From NCBI GenBank assembly GCA_024690405.1, contig JAILCU010000043.1, forward strand, positions 1 through 64,000: a stretch of DNA of 64,000 nucleotides, written 5' to 3'. The notes beneath the pieces are model-generated. The model was not told the DNA's origin. It was given only the letters and a program-made list of their open reading frames with translations, and searched no databases. Each line of letters opens with the position of its first letter. Position 1 is the first letter of the stretch. Made by a program: the position numbers and the translations under genes. Below, one piece after another: positions 31,535 through 42,470 of the stretch. This stretch comes from Bacteroidales bacterium (GTDB taxonomy: Bacteria; Bacteroidota; Bacteroidia; Bacteroidales; Bacteroidaceae).

Positions 31535-32509
31535 TCAGTCGGAAAGAACGCGCCGGAGCTGTTCGTCAGAAACTTGTGTACCCATTACCTGTATGACCTC
31601 GGAGGCTGTTCGGTTACCATAATCGAGACATGTGGCAAGGTCTTTCCCATGAATGTAGCCATGGAGGAAACCAGCCGCAAAAAAGTCTCCGGCGGCTGTC
31701 GTATCGACAACTTTACGGTTGAGGCCTGGTGCCATGAAAACCTCGTTGCCGGTAGCCCGACTCATACCCAAGGCACCTTTTTTCCCAATTTTTACAATGG
31801 CGGTATCGGTCATGGAAGCCAATAATCTGAGAGAACCTTCCGGGTCGTTGAGACCGCTAAAGGCGATTGCCTCATCTTCATTAGCGAAGGCGATATCGAC
31901 ATAGTCATGAATGAGTTCAGTGATGAGGATATGGTGTTCGCGAACAATATTCCATGAGGCCAGATCGTAGCTTACCACGAGTCCGGCAGCCTTGGCCGCC
32001 CGCAGAATTTCTTCGAGTTGAAGTCGGTCCTGAAGGAGATAACCCTCGATATGCAAAATGTCAAATTGTTTGAGATCAACTTCTTTCAATGCTTTCCCCA
32101 GTTGCACCGAAGCACCAAGATGAGTGGCAAAGGTACGCTCATGGTCAGGAGTCACGAGCGCATTGGCCGTGCCAGTCTGCTCGTCAGGAATGATTGCCAG
32201 ATGAAGGTCTATACCACGCTGACGTGCTCTTTCCTTAAAGAAATGCCCTGTTTCGTCATCTCCTATGGCTCCAATGAATCCAGTGGCGTTCCCCAGAATT
32301 GACAACGCAAGAATAGTGTTGGCAGCACTTCCGCCCGTGGCTCGCTCTACTTGGAGCCCTACTAAACGTTGACGCAAACGCATGAGTCCTTTACGATCGA
32401 TATGCGTCATTCCGCCTTTGGGAAGGGAGAACTCGTCGAGTAACTGATCGCTGTGCAGATGCACCAGAATATCTACCAGAGCGTTGCCTATTCCGATAAT
32501 TTTTGCCAT
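31535..32509 (-). CDS. PfkB family carbohydrate/adenosine kinase
   Basis: IIGIGNALVDILV, TGGSAANTILALSILG, DTTAAGDFFAAGFLHGYIHG. Confidence 0.92.
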   Translation of the reverse strand: MAKIIGIGNALVDILVHLHSDQLLDEFSLPKGGMTHIDRKGLMRLRQRLVGLQVERATGGSAANTILALSILGNATGFIGAIGDDETGHFFKERARQRGIDLHLAIIPDEQTGTANALVTPDHERTFATHLGASVQLGKALKEVDLKQFDILHIEGYLLQDRLQLEEILRAAKAAGLVVSYDLASWNIVREHHILITELIHDYVDIAFANEDEAIAFSGLNDPEGSLRLLASMTDTAIVKIGKKGALGMSRATGNEVFMAPGLNRKVVDTTAAGDFFAAGFLHGYIHGKDLATCLDYGNRTASEVIQVMGTQVSDEQLRRVLSD

Positions 32510-32610
32510 AAACTTGAAAATTTTCTGCAAAAGTATTGTTTATTTTTGAGAAAAGCGCCTTTAAATGAAATTTTTTCGGCAAAAGTGTTGGTTATTAAGG
32601 ATAAAAGCAG

Positions 32611-32618
32611 TACTTTTG
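32611..32618 (+). promoter_or_regulatory. -7 element TACTTTTG upstream of tRNA-Asn pair
   Basis: TAnnTTTG match ~90 bp upstream. Confidence 0.5.
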
Positions 32619-32705
32619 CCCCGCAATTCCGAGAAAAAGCGTTAAAACGCCGTTTCGCCCTCGTTCTGCGCTTTCTTTTTCTGCCTGTGTAAGGTCGAAA
32701 GTTCT

Positions 32706-32779
32706 GCTTCAGTAGCTCAGTTGGTTAGAGCACCTGACTGTTAATCAGGGGGTCGTTGGTTCAAGCCCATCCTGGAGCG
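32706..32779 (+). tRNA. tRNA-Asn (anticodon GTT), copy 1
   Basis: GCTTCAGTAGCTCAGTTGGTTAGAGCACCTGACTGTTAATCAGGGGGTCGTTGGTTCAAGCCCATCCTGGAGCG. Confidence 0.96.
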
Positions 32780-32800
32780 CACGAAAATCGGGAAAGCATT

Positions 32801-32874
32801 GCTTCAGTAGCTCAGTTGGTTAGAGCACCTGACTGTTAATCAGGGGGTCGTTGGTTCAAGCCCATCCTGGAGCG
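32801..32874 (+). tRNA. tRNA-Asn (anticodon GTT), copy 2
   Basis: Identical 74-nt copy after a 21-bp spacer. Confidence 0.96.
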
Positions 32875-32941
32875 CTTAGGGCGTTGGTCCGCACATCTCT
32901 TCGGAGGTTGCGGACTTTTTTTATCAATCCCTTTTTTAATT

Positions 32942-34888
32942 ATGTCTTTTGAAGATCTTGGGCTCAGTGCCCCACTTTTACAAGCCATCACAGAACTTGG
33001 CTTCGTTTCCCCTATGCCCGTGCAGGAGGCTGTGATTCCGCACCAACTAACCTCTGAGCAAGACCTTGTTGCCTTGGCACAAACCGGAACCGGTAAAACA
33101 GCCGCCTACGGTTTGCCATTACTTGAGAAATTGGCTAACGAACTCAATTTGAGAATTACTGCTGAAGACTCTATGTCGACGGACATGGAGTCAAAAGACA
33201 CCAATAAACAAGGAGCCGAGAAAAACGTTAACGGCGGCAGTGCCCTGCCCTACGCCATCATACTTTCGCCCACGCGAGAACTTTGCATACAGATCGCAGA
33301 CGACCTTGAAGGTTTCTCAAAGCATCTCCCGGAAGTACGCATCCTTCCCGTTTATGGCGGCACCAATATTGAGCCGCAAATACGTGCCCTGCGTCACGGT
33401 ATCCATATCATTGTGGCCACACCGGGCCGACTTATCGACCTCATGCATCGCGGCGCAGCTCGATTGGACAGGGTGCGTACCGTCATTCTCGACGAGGCTG
33501 ACGAGATGCTTTCGATGGGTTTCTCAGAAAGTATTGATGCCATACTCGAAGGAGTTCCGGCCACACACACGACCTTACTCTTCTCTGCCACAATGAGCAA
33601 AGAGATAGAGCGTATTGCCAAAAATTATCTTCATGATGCCCGCGAAATTGTTGTAGGCAGTCGCAACGAAGGAGCCGAACATGTCAATCATATATATTAT
33701 ATGGTACGCGCGAGCGACAAATATTTGGCTCTGAAACGCGTAGTGGACTATTATCCAAAAATCTATGCCATCATCTTCTGCCGCACCCGCCTCGAGACAC
33801 AAGAGATTGCCGATAAACTCATACAAGACGGATATAACGCCGACGCACTACACGGCGACCTGTCGCAACAGCAGCGCGACCTGACGATGCAACGTTTCCG
33901 TCAGCACCGCGTGCAACTCTTGGTGGCTACCGACGTAGCAGCACGAGGCCTGGATGTCGACGACCTTACGCATGTTATCAACTACGGTATGCCTGAAGAT
34001 ATCGAAAACTACACACATCGCAGCGGGCGTACCGGTCGTGCCGGCAAGAAAGGCACCAGCATATGCATCGTCCATCAGCGTGAACGCGGACGCATACGCG
34101 ACGTGGAACATACCATCAAAAAAGATTTTGTCCACGGCATACTGCCTTCACCTAAGGAAATCTGCTCGAAGCAATTGTGGAAAGTGATTGACGACATAGA
34201 ACGTGTTGAGGTAGACGAGGACGAAATTGCAGATTTCCTCCCCGAAGTGCGCCGCAAGTTGGAGTGGCTTGATAAAGACGATCTGCTCAAGCGCGTGGTC
34301 AGTCGCGAATTCAGCCGTTTCCTCCGCTATTATGCCAGTGCACCCGAAATAGAGGAAGTCGATCCCAACGCCAAGGAGAAGAAATCAAAGGATGCCGAGG
34401 GCAGGAAAGGCACACGCAAAGGACGCCGTGCCGAAGGCGACCACGCCCCCGAGGAGGGGTATGCCCGAATTTTCATCACCCTCGGCAAAGTCGACGGCTT
34501 CTATGCACGTGAGATTATCGGATTGGTCAACAACCGCTGTCAAGGTCCGAAAATAGAAATGGGGCGCATCGACCTCAGACCAACCTTCTCGTTTTTCGAA
34601 GTGCCAGAGGAAGAGGCCGACCGCGTGCTCAAAGGCCTCAAAGGTTTCACTTACAAAGGACGTCGAATAGGCGTAGACATTGCTGAGACACCTGCCAGCG
34701 AGAAGGAGACGACCCAACAACGACCTAAGAACCGCGCTCAACGACGCTTCGAGAAAGCACAAGAGAAAGCCGGCAAGAAAGGTGGTGGCAGAAGAAAGGA
34801 AAGTGCTAACAGTTCAAAAGGTGATGCCGGCCGTGGCAAGAAAAAAGATGATTGGCGACAGTTCTTCAAGTCCGATGACCGCACTTGA
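32942..34888 (+). CDS. DEAD-box RNA helicase (DeaD/CsdA-like)
   Basis: ALAQTGTGKTAAYGLPLLE, SPTRELC, ATPGRLIDL, LDEADEML, SATMSKEI, HRSGRTGRAGKKG; C-terminal DbpA-like RNA-binding domain and basic tail. Confidence 0.95.
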   Translation: MSFEDLGLSAPLLQAITELGFVSPMPVQEAVIPHQLTSEQDLVALAQTGTGKTAAYGLPLLEKLANELNLRITAEDSMSTDMESKDTNKQGAEKNVNGGSALPYAIILSPTRELCIQIADDLEGFSKHLPEVRILPVYGGTNIEPQIRALRHGIHIIVATPGRLIDLMHRGAARLDRVRTVILDEADEMLSMGFSESIDAILEGVPATHTTLLFSATMSKEIERIAKNYLHDAREIVVGSRNEGAEHVNHIYYMVRASDKYLALKRVVDYYPKIYAIIFCRTRLETQEIADKLIQDGYNADALHGDLSQQQRDLTMQRFRQHRVQLLVATDVAARGLDVDDLTHVINYGMPEDIENYTHRSGRTGRAGKKGTSICIVHQRERGRIRDVEHTIKKDFVHGILPSPKEICSKQLWKVIDDIERVEVDEDEIADFLPEVRRKLEWLDKDDLLKRVVSREFSRFLRYYASAPEIEEVDPNAKEKKSKDAEGRKGTRKGRRAEGDHAPEEGYARIFITLGKVDGFYAREIIGLVNNRCQGPKIEMGRIDLRPTFSFFEVPEEEADRVLKGLKGFTYKGRRIGVDIAETPASEKETTQQRPKNRAQRRFEKAQEKAGKKGGGRRKESANSSKGDAGRGKKKDDWRQFFKSDDRT

Positions 34889-34965
34889 ACACCCTGGAAA
34901 ATCTAAAAATAGGGGTTCTTAAACAAAAAAACTTGAATTTACTTGACTTCGCCTTTTTGAGGTTG

Positions 34966-34973
34966 TATCTTTG
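34966..34973 (+). promoter_or_regulatory. -7 element TATCTTTG upstream of miaB
   Basis: TAnnTTTG 10 bp before the ATG. Confidence 0.5.
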
Positions 34974-34982
34974 CACCCGAAA

Positions 34983-36329
34983 ATGGACTATAAGCCATCA
35001 GTACGAATGAAGAAACTGTTGATAGAGACCTATGGATGCCAAATGAATGTGGCCGACTCGGAAGTCGTAGCCTCGGTGATGCAGATGGCCGGATACGAAG
35101 TGACCGATACCATAGATGCGGCTGATGCCGTATTCTTAAATACCTGTTCCGTGCGCGACAATGCGGAGCAGAAAATTCTATCACGATTAGAATACTTACG
35201 TAGCATACGCAGACATAGACCGCTCATCATCGGCGTGCTCGGATGCATGGCAGAGCGCGTGAAAGAAGCACTGATGGATGAATATGGTGCCGACATTGTA
35301 TGTGGACCGGATGCCTATATGTCACTGCCAGAACTGACGGCACAAGTGGAGTTAGGCCATAAGGCGATCAACGTGGAGTTGTCAACTACCGAGACTTACC
35401 GCGATGTAGTGCCACAACGTCTTCACGCCAATCTCATCGGCGGTTTTGTCAGCATCATGCGTGGGTGCAACAATTTCTGCCACTACTGTATCGTTCCTTA
35501 TACGCGCGGACGCGAACGTAGCCGTGATATCGAAAGCATCTTGCGCGAAGTGCGTGATTTAAAAGAACGAGGATTCAAGGAAGTGACGCTTCTGGGACAG
35601 AATGTCAACAGTTATCGTGCTACCACAAACGATGGCAGCGACATCACCTTCCCCCAACTCCTGCGTGCTGTAGCCCAGAGTGTGCCAGAAATGCGTGTAC
35701 GTTTCACCACCAGTCATCCAAAGGATATGAGCGACGAAACGCTACACGTGATTGCTGAGGAACCGAATGTCTGCCGTCACATTCATCTACCCGTACAAAG
35801 TGGCAGCAATGAGGTGCTACAGCGCATGAACCGCAAGTACACACGTGAATGGTATCTTGACCGCGTCGAGGCTATCCGGCGCATAATTCCAGACTGCGGA
35901 CTCTCCACAGACATCTTTGTGGGGTATTGCGGCGAAACGGAGCGAGACCATCAACTATCGTTGTCATTGATGCGTGAAGTCGGCTATGATTCGGCCTTTA
36001 TGTTCAAATATTCTGAACGACCGGGAACGTATGCCAGCAAGCACTTGCCCGATGACATCCCTGAAACTGTGAAGATACAACGGTTGAACGAACTTATAGC
36101 CCTTCAAAACGAGATCTCCGCCGAGCGCAACGCAGCTCAAGTGGGAACCAACGTAGAAGTACTTGTGGAAGGTACCAGCAAGCGAAGTCGCGAGCAACTC
36201 TTCGGACGCACAGAACAAAACCGTGTCGTGGTCTTCGACCGCGGGCATTACCACATCGGTGACCGCGTAATAGTGTGCATTACTGGCAGTTCGTCGGCAA
36301 CCCTAAAGGGCAAACCCGTTGAAGCATAG
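34983..36329 (+). CDS. miaB: tRNA-2-methylthio-N6-dimethylallyladenosine synthase
   Basis: ETYGCQMNVADSEVVASVM, NTCSVRDNAEQK, SIMRGCNNFCHYCIVPYTRGRERSR, TRAM domain. Confidence 0.96.
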   Translation: MDYKPSVRMKKLLIETYGCQMNVADSEVVASVMQMAGYEVTDTIDAADAVFLNTCSVRDNAEQKILSRLEYLRSIRRHRPLIIGVLGCMAERVKEALMDEYGADIVCGPDAYMSLPELTAQVELGHKAINVELSTTETYRDVVPQRLHANLIGGFVSIMRGCNNFCHYCIVPYTRGRERSRDIESILREVRDLKERGFKEVTLLGQNVNSYRATTNDGSDITFPQLLRAVAQSVPEMRVRFTTSHPKDMSDETLHVIAEEPNVCRHIHLPVQSGSNEVLQRMNRKYTREWYLDRVEAIRRIIPDCGLSTDIFVGYCGETERDHQLSLSLMREVGYDSAFMFKYSERPGTYASKHLPDDIPETVKIQRLNELIALQNEISAERNAAQVGTNVEVLVEGTSKRSREQLFGRTEQNRVVVFDRGHYHIGDRVIVCITGSSSATLKGKPVEA

Positions 36330-36425
36330 CAAGTTACACGCTTCATCCCCACCGACAAAAGTTGTTGCTGCCTCCAAGCAATTATCAATTAGGTATTATG
36401 AATTTAGACTTCTTAATTTCTTAAT

Positions 36426-37298
36426 ATGGCAAAGAAAAGGAACAAGATATTCGGACGCATGCAATGGTTAACCTCTTGTATCTCTACAACGTTGGTACTG
36501 CTGTTGTTAGGACTTGTTGTGCTCTTTGGACTTTCTGCACGAGAATTGTCGAAATCTGTTCGCGAAAATCTCACCGTCACCCTACTTCTGGATGATGATG
36601 TGAACACACAAGAAGCCGACACACTTAAATGGCGCCTCGAGTGTCGACCCTATGTACGACAAGCAATAGTCATCTCCAGCGAGCAAGCGCTTAAAGAGGA
36701 AAGTGCTCGCATGGGCACTGACCCCACAGAATTTCTCGGCGGTGAGAACCCTTACACTGCAAGCATCGAACTCAACGTCAACGCAGATTATGCCTGCACC
36801 GATAGTCTCGTATGGATTGCCAAGGAACTAAAATCTATGTGGCAAGTGGCTGATGTTGTTTATCAGCGCGACTTGGTTGAAAACCTCAACCATACATTGC
36901 GCAAAGCAACTGCCGTACTTTCTGTATTGGCCGTCCTACTCATGATTATCTCCATCGTGCTTATCAACAATACTGTGCGTCTGAGTGTTTATTCCCGGCG
37001 TTTCACCATTCACACCATGCGATTGGTAGGTGCCTCATGGGGATTTATTCGATGGCCTTTTATCCGACGCAGTTTAGGTATAGGATTAACATCCACCTTA
37101 TTAGCCGATGCATTACTTCTGGCGGGTGTGCATTGGGCTTTACAACAGGATTCCACTATCGCCACCATCGTTACCCGCCCCATCATCGCAATTATGGTAA
37201 CTGCCGTGCTCGTCGCAGGTCTCCTTCTCACCTTCGTTTGCACCTGGCTAAGTGTAGGGCACTTTCTCAGAATGAAGGAAAACGAAATGTATAAATGA
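36426..37298 (+). CDS. ftsX: Cell division protein FtsX-like permease
   Basis: N-terminal TM, extracellular domain, LSVYSRRFTIHTMRLVGASWGFIRWPFIRRS, C-terminal TMs. Confidence 0.9.
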   Translation: MAKKRNKIFGRMQWLTSCISTTLVLLLLGLVVLFGLSARELSKSVRENLTVTLLLDDDVNTQEADTLKWRLECRPYVRQAIVISSEQALKEESARMGTDPTEFLGGENPYTASIELNVNADYACTDSLVWIAKELKSMWQVADVVYQRDLVENLNHTLRKATAVLSVLAVLLMIISIVLINNTVRLSVYSRRFTIHTMRLVGASWGFIRWPFIRRSLGIGLTSTLLADALLLAGVHWALQQDSTIATIVTRPIIAIMVTAVLVAGLLLTFVCTWLSVGHFLRMKENEMYK

Positions 37299-37479
37299 TG
37301 GAAACGGACACGCAGCCAACAGAAAACTGAAATCCTTGATTGACAACCCTACAAGAAAATACACGCTTAACACCTATATATATAGGTATTCCCCGAACTG
37401 TAGTTCCTTCGTATTCAGACGAGGAATATCAAACAAATAAACAAGTACCTTTCAAAAAGGCCTTTTAAATATAAAACAA

Positions 37480-37716
37480 ATGGAAAAGAAAAACTTCGCT
37501 TTTACCCGGATGAATTACATCTTAATCGCCATCGGTATGGCCGTGGTTATTCTGGGCTTTTTGCTCATGTCGGGCTCCGGTTCCGACGAGACGACATTCA
37601 ACCCCGATATCTTTAGCGCCACACGCGTTAAAGTGGCACCTGCCGTCACCTTCATCGGCTTCGCTTTCATCGGCGTTGGCATTATGTTCCGTAAAAAAGA
37701 CAAAGAGAACGTATGA
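37480..37716 (+). CDS. DUF3098 family membrane protein
   Basis: [68 protein letters not shown]. Confidence 0.88.
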   Translation: MEKKNFAFTRMNYILIAIGMAVVILGFLLMSGSGSDETTFNPDIFSATRVKVAPAVTFIGFAFIGVGIMFRKKDKENV

Positions 37717-38522
37717 GTACCTTCGAAGCGATCCTCATGGGCCTCGTGCAAGGCCTCACGGAATACCTACCGGTGTCGAGTAGCGGACATTTAGCCATTG
37801 CTGCTGCGTTGTTCGGTGTCGACGGCGAACAAAACCTAACGTTCACCATTGCTGTTCACGTGGCTACGGTACTGTCAACGCTCGTCATCTTATGGAGTGA
37901 AATTGTGTGGATTTTCAAAGGTCTGTTTCGTTGGGACGGACAGTTAAACCGCGAGCAACGCTACGCTTTAGCCATTGTGGTATCCATGATTCCCGTAGGT
38001 ATCGTTGGCGTGTTTTTCAAAGATTATGTGGAGGAGATTTTCGGAGCCGGTCTGTTCGTGGTTGGTTGCTGCCTGCTGCTGACGGCTGCTCTACTCATCT
38101 TCAGTTACTACGCCCACCCGCGACAGAAGGAAGAAATTTCGTTCAAAGATGCCTTCATCATCGGTCTGGCACAGGCCGTGGCCGTTCTGCCAGGCGTAAG
38201 CCGCTCTGGTTCTACCATTGCTACAGGACTACTGTTGGGCAACAAGAAGGAGTCGCTTGCACAATTCAGTTTCCTTATGGTCATTCCACCCATCTTGGGC
38301 GAGGCACTGCTTGACATCATGAAAGCCATAGAAGGTGGTACCGAGGCTGCCACTGCCGGCATCGGCACATTGCCGCTAATTGCAGGTTTCCTCACGGCTT
38401 TTGTCAGCGGTTGTCTGGCTTGCAAGTGGATGATAGGCATCGTACGCCGCGGTAAACTGGTTTACTTTGGTATTTATTGTGCCATCGTGGGTTCCTTGCT
38501 CATTATCAGTTCATTCCTATGA
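37713..38522 (+). CDS. uppP: Undecaprenyl-diphosphatase
   Basis: [44 protein letters not shown]. Confidence 0.96.
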   Translation: MSTFEAILMGLVQGLTEYLPVSSSGHLAIAAALFGVDGEQNLTFTIAVHVATVLSTLVILWSEIVWIFKGLFRWDGQLNREQRYALAIVVSMIPVGIVGVFFKDYVEEIFGAGLFVVGCCLLLTAALLIFSYYAHPRQKEEISFKDAFIIGLAQAVAVLPGVSRSGSTIATGLLLGNKKESLAQFSFLMVIPPILGEALLDIMKAIEGGTEAATAGIGTLPLIAGFLTAFVSGCLACKWMIGIVRRGKLVYFGIYCAIVGSLLIISSFL

Positions 38523-39367
38523 ATCCTCGAGCCGGAGAAATTATATATATTGACAAGCCCTATCGTTGGACGTCGTTCGACGTTGTGAACAAGATCCGAT
38601 GGCTCTTGTGCAGACGCCTCAACACCAAAAAACTTAAGGTAGGACATGCCGGCACACTCGACCCTTTGGCCACCGGTGTCATGATCGTCTGTACAGGACG
38701 ATGCACCAAACGTATCGACGAACTGCAGGCCCACACCAAGGAGTACGTAGCCACATTACGCCTTGGCGCTACTACGCCGTCTTTCGACCTCGAACATGAA
38801 ATTGATGCTTACTATCCCACCGCTCACATCTCCCGCGAGCAGATAGAGGAGGTGCTCAAACAATTCATCGGGCGCATCGAGCAAGTGCCACCCTCCTATT
38901 CTGCTGTGAAAATAGACGGCAAACGCGCCTACGATTTGGCACGCAGGGACAAAGAGCCCGAACTAAAGGCAAAAATTTTAGTCATCGACGAAATCGAACT
39001 CCTCGATTGTCACCTCACTCCAGCAGACGACACCATGGTTGATGAAAGAGCCTCTGATGCCACATTCGTGGAAAACGCCCCCGTTCTCCCCCGCACGGGT
39101 ATGCGCAACAAGGCTTTCCTCACCTCCCCCACTGTGCCCGCCGACCGCACCGACTATTCATATATCACCATCCGAGTAGTCTGTTCGAAAGGCACCTACA
39201 TCCGGGCTTTGGCTCGCGACATTGGCTTTGCCCTCGGTAGCGGAGCACATCTGACAGCCCTTCGCCGCACACGCGTCGGAAAAGTCTCTGTAGATGATTG
39301 CCTTTCTATGGACACCTTCGCCGAATGGCTCGAAAAACAAGATATAATCACTGACGAACAATCTTAA
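38519..39367 (+). CDS. truB: tRNA pseudouridine synthase B
   Basis: [78 protein letters not shown]. Confidence 0.94.
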   Translation: MNPRAGEIIYIDKPYRWTSFDVVNKIRWLLCRRLNTKKLKVGHAGTLDPLATGVMIVCTGRCTKRIDELQAHTKEYVATLRLGATTPSFDLEHEIDAYYPTAHISREQIEEVLKQFIGRIEQVPPSYSAVKIDGKRAYDLARRDKEPELKAKILVIDEIELLDCHLTPADDTMVDERASDATFVENAPVLPRTGMRNKAFLTSPTVPADRTDYSYITIRVVCSKGTYIRALARDIGFALGSGAHLTALRRTRVGKVSVDDCLSMDTFAEWLEKQDIITDEQS

Positions 39368-39382
39368 TAAATTGTTACTTAT

Positions 39383-40447
39383 ATGAAGCTCTCACAATTC
39401 AAGTTTAAGCTCGATAGCGAGCGCATCGCACAGCACCCGGCGCCATTCCGCGACGAATGCCGACTCATGGTGTTGCACACCAAAAGCGGTATCATTGAGC
39501 ACCGCGAGCATTTTTATGATCTGTTGGATTATTTTGATGACAAGGATGTCTTTGTGCTCAATGACACGAAAGTTTTTCCCGCCCGTTTAGAAGGTAATAA
39601 GGAGAAAACTGGTGCTAAGATTGAAGTCTTTCTGCTGCGCGAACTCAACCAAGAGTTCCGGTTGTGGGATGTTCTCGTAGAACCGGCACGAAAAATTCGC
39701 ATAGGCAACAAACTGTATTTCGGTGAGGACGAGTCGATGGTAGCAGAAGTCATCGACAACACTACTAGTCGTGGTCGCACTTTACGTTTCCTATACGACG
39801 GTCCTCACGAGGAATTCAAAGAAGCACTCTATGCTCTCGGAGAAGCGCCACTGCCGAAACATATCATCTCACGAAAAGCCGAACCACAAGACCTCGACGA
39901 CTTCCAGTGTGTCTTTGCCAAAAACGAAGGCGCTGTCACCGCCCCCACTGCTGGTCTGCACTTCTCCAAGCAACTACTCAAACGTATGGAGATCAAGGGG
40001 ATTGAGATGGCCTTTATCACCATGCACTGCGGACTTGGGAATTTCCGCGAGATTGACGTCGAAGACCTTTCTAAGCACAAAATGGAAAGCGAGGAAATGC
40101 ACGTCGGTGCTGAAGCGTGCCGACTCGTCAACGAGGCAAAAGAAGCCGGGCGCCATGTTTGTGCCGTGGGTACTACCGTACAACGGGCACTCGAGACGGC
40201 TATCGGAGCCGACTGCCGACTCAAAGAATTCGACGGTTGGACTAACAAGTTCATTTATCCGCCGTACGATTTTGGGCTAGCCGATAGCATGATTGCCAAT
40301 TTCTATATGCCTTATTCCACACTGCTCATGCTCACTTGCGCCTATGGTGGCTACGACCTCGTGATGAAAGCCTACAAGGAAGCCCTGCGAGACAGCCGTT
40401 ACCGCTTCGGCACCTACGGCGATGCTATGCTCATTCTTCAGGATTAA
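39383..40447 (+). CDS. queA: S-adenosylmethionine:tRNA ribosyltransferase-isomerase
   Basis: [58 protein letters not shown]. Confidence 0.95.
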   Translation: MKLSQFKFKLDSERIAQHPAPFRDECRLMVLHTKSGIIEHREHFYDLLDYFDDKDVFVLNDTKVFPARLEGNKEKTGAKIEVFLLRELNQEFRLWDVLVEPARKIRIGNKLYFGEDESMVAEVIDNTTSRGRTLRFLYDGPHEEFKEALYALGEAPLPKHIISRKAEPQDLDDFQCVFAKNEGAVTAPTAGLHFSKQLLKRMEIKGIEMAFITMHCGLGNFREIDVEDLSKHKMESEEMHVGAEACRLVNEAKEAGRHVCAVGTTVQRALETAIGADCRLKEFDGWTNKFIYPPYDFGLADSMIANFYMPYSTLLMLTCAYGGYDLVMKAYKEALRDSRYRFGTYGDAMLILQD

Positions 40448-40467
40448 CCGTCTATCCTACCCACCTT

Positions 40468-40917
40468 ATGACTGACCTCTATCTTTCCCTCGGGAGCAAC
40501 CTCGGCAACCGCCACATGCTCCTTCTCATGGCTATTGAAGCATTGGCGCAACAGATTGGGCAATTTGTGCGCTGCTCCTCGTTCATTGAGACCGAACCAT
40601 GGGGATTCCAGAGTCAGCACCCTTTCCTTAATGCCGTCGCACTTTTCCATACAAATCTCACACCACGCGAAGTGTTAACCCGGACACAAGAGATCGAATG
40701 CAGCCTTGGACGCATACAGAAGACCAGCGGAACCTATAAAGACCGCACCATCGACATCGACATCCTCCTATATGGCAATGAGCACATCGATGAGCCAGAC
40801 CTTCACATTCCACATCCGCTCATGTCCCAACGTGACTTCGTTATGCGTCCGCTCAAGGAAGTGGCCCCCGATGTTGCGATGCGCATCTCAAAAGAAATTG
40901 AAAACAAAAACGTTTAA
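40468..40917 (+). CDS. folK: 2-amino-4-hydroxy-6-hydroxymethyldihydropteridine diphosphokinase
   Basis: LYLSLGSNLGNRHMLL, ETEPWGFQSQHPFLNAV, DRTIDIDILLYG, LHIPHPLMSQRDFVMRPL. Confidence 0.95.
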   Translation: MTDLYLSLGSNLGNRHMLLLMAIEALAQQIGQFVRCSSFIETEPWGFQSQHPFLNAVALFHTNLTPREVLTRTQEIECSLGRIQKTSGTYKDRTIDIDILLYGNEHIDEPDLHIPHPLMSQRDFVMRPLKEVAPDVAMRISKEIENKNV

Positions 40918-40964
40918 CAAAAGACGGCTGTCCTTGCAGTCGCATAATTAATATCAGACTTACT

Positions 40965-42068
40965 ATGGCTTTGAAAGCAGGTATTGTTGGTTTGCCCAAT
41001 GTGGGCAAAAGCACTCTTTTCAATTGTCTGTCCAGCGCCAAGGCACAGGCAGCCAATTTCCCTTTCTGCACCATCGACGCGCAGATGGGACAGATCACAG
41101 TTCCAGACGAACGACTTAATAAACTCGCCGAACTTGTTCACCCCGGCCGTATCGTCCCCGCCACATGCGAAATTGTCGACATCGCAGGTCTTGTCAAAGG
41201 GGCCTCCAAAGGTGAGGGACTCGGTAACCAATTTCTCGGTAACATCCGTGAATGCGATGCAATTATACATGTCCTTCGCTGTTTCGATGACCCCAATATC
41301 GTGCACGTCGACGGCTCTGTTGATCCAGTTCGAGACAAGGAAATCATTGATACAGAGTTACAACTCAAGGACCTCGAAACCGTTGAAAGTCGCATCCAAC
41401 GCGTAGAGAAACAAGCACGCGTCGGCGGCGACAAACAGGCTAAAATCGAACTCAGTGTTCTCGAAGCCTACAAAGCCGCTCTTGTCGAGGGACGCAGCGC
41501 ACGTACCGTCACCTTTGATACCGATGACGAAGAGGCGCTTGCACATAACCTTTTCCTCCTCACTACAAAACCCGTCCTCTATGTATGCAATGTCGACGAC
41601 GCATCCGCCGCGAATGGTAATGCCTATGTCGATGCTGTACGTAATGCGATTGCAGACGAACAAGCCGCTCTTCTTATCATTAGCGCGCAAACAGAAGCCG
41701 ACATCGCCGAACTCGAGAGTTATGATGAAAAACAGTTATTCCTCGAAGATATGGGTCTCAAAGAGAGTGGCTGTGACCGACTCATCAAAGCCATCTATTC
41801 CCTGCTTGGACTCCAAACATTCATCACCGCTGGCGAAATGGAAGTCAAAGCCTGGACTTTCCGTCGCGGGTGGAAAGCGCCCCAATGTGCGGGCGTTATT
41901 CATACCGACTTCGAAAAAGGTTTCATCCGGGCTGAGGTTATAAAATATGACGACTATATTCATTACGGTTCCGAAACTGCCGTTCGCGAAGCCGGCAAGA
42001 TGGGTGTTGAAGGCAAGGATTACATCGTACAAGACGGCGACATCATGCACTTCCGTTTCAACGTATGA
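40965..42068 (+). CDS. ychF: Redox-regulated ATPase YchF
   Basis: [62 protein letters not shown]. Confidence 0.97.
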   Translation: MALKAGIVGLPNVGKSTLFNCLSSAKAQAANFPFCTIDAQMGQITVPDERLNKLAELVHPGRIVPATCEIVDIAGLVKGASKGEGLGNQFLGNIRECDAIIHVLRCFDDPNIVHVDGSVDPVRDKEIIDTELQLKDLETVESRIQRVEKQARVGGDKQAKIELSVLEAYKAALVEGRSARTVTFDTDDEEALAHNLFLLTTKPVLYVCNVDDASAANGNAYVDAVRNAIADEQAALLIISAQTEADIAELESYDEKQLFLEDMGLKESGCDRLIKAIYSLLGLQTFITAGEMEVKAWTFRRGWKAPQCAGVIHTDFEKGFIRAEVIKYDDYIHYGSETAVREAGKMGVEGKDYIVQDGDIMHFRFNV

Positions 42069-42212
42069 TTACCCATCCCCACGAATCCCTTTACCCTCCC
42101 ATCACGCCATCATTTCCAACGAACTATTTATCCCTCCATCTACAAGTCATTAATGTCTCTACACATTTGCGTCCTCATCCTTAAGCAGTTCCCTCATCGG
42201 GAGGAATCAACC

Positions 42213-42350
42213 AGGCTTATGCGACTATACGTAAGAGGCTGCACGACTATACGTAAGAGGCTGTGCGACTATACATAAGAGGCTGTGCGACTATACGTAA
42301 GAGGCTGTGCGACTATACGTAAGAGGCTGCGCGACTATACGTAAGAAGCC
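42213..42350 (+). repeat. 22-bp tandem repeat, locus B (5 full units plus partials)
   Basis: TATACGTAAGAGGCTGTGCGAC units from 42226. Confidence 0.96.
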
Positions 42351-42470
42351 TATCTACAAATAGTAACCAATCCGTAGAACAGGGAAAATGGAACAATAAA
42401 ACCATCGAGAATAAATGATAAAAGGCAAAATAGCATATAACAAGATTCTTCACTCTTTCACTTAAATAAT

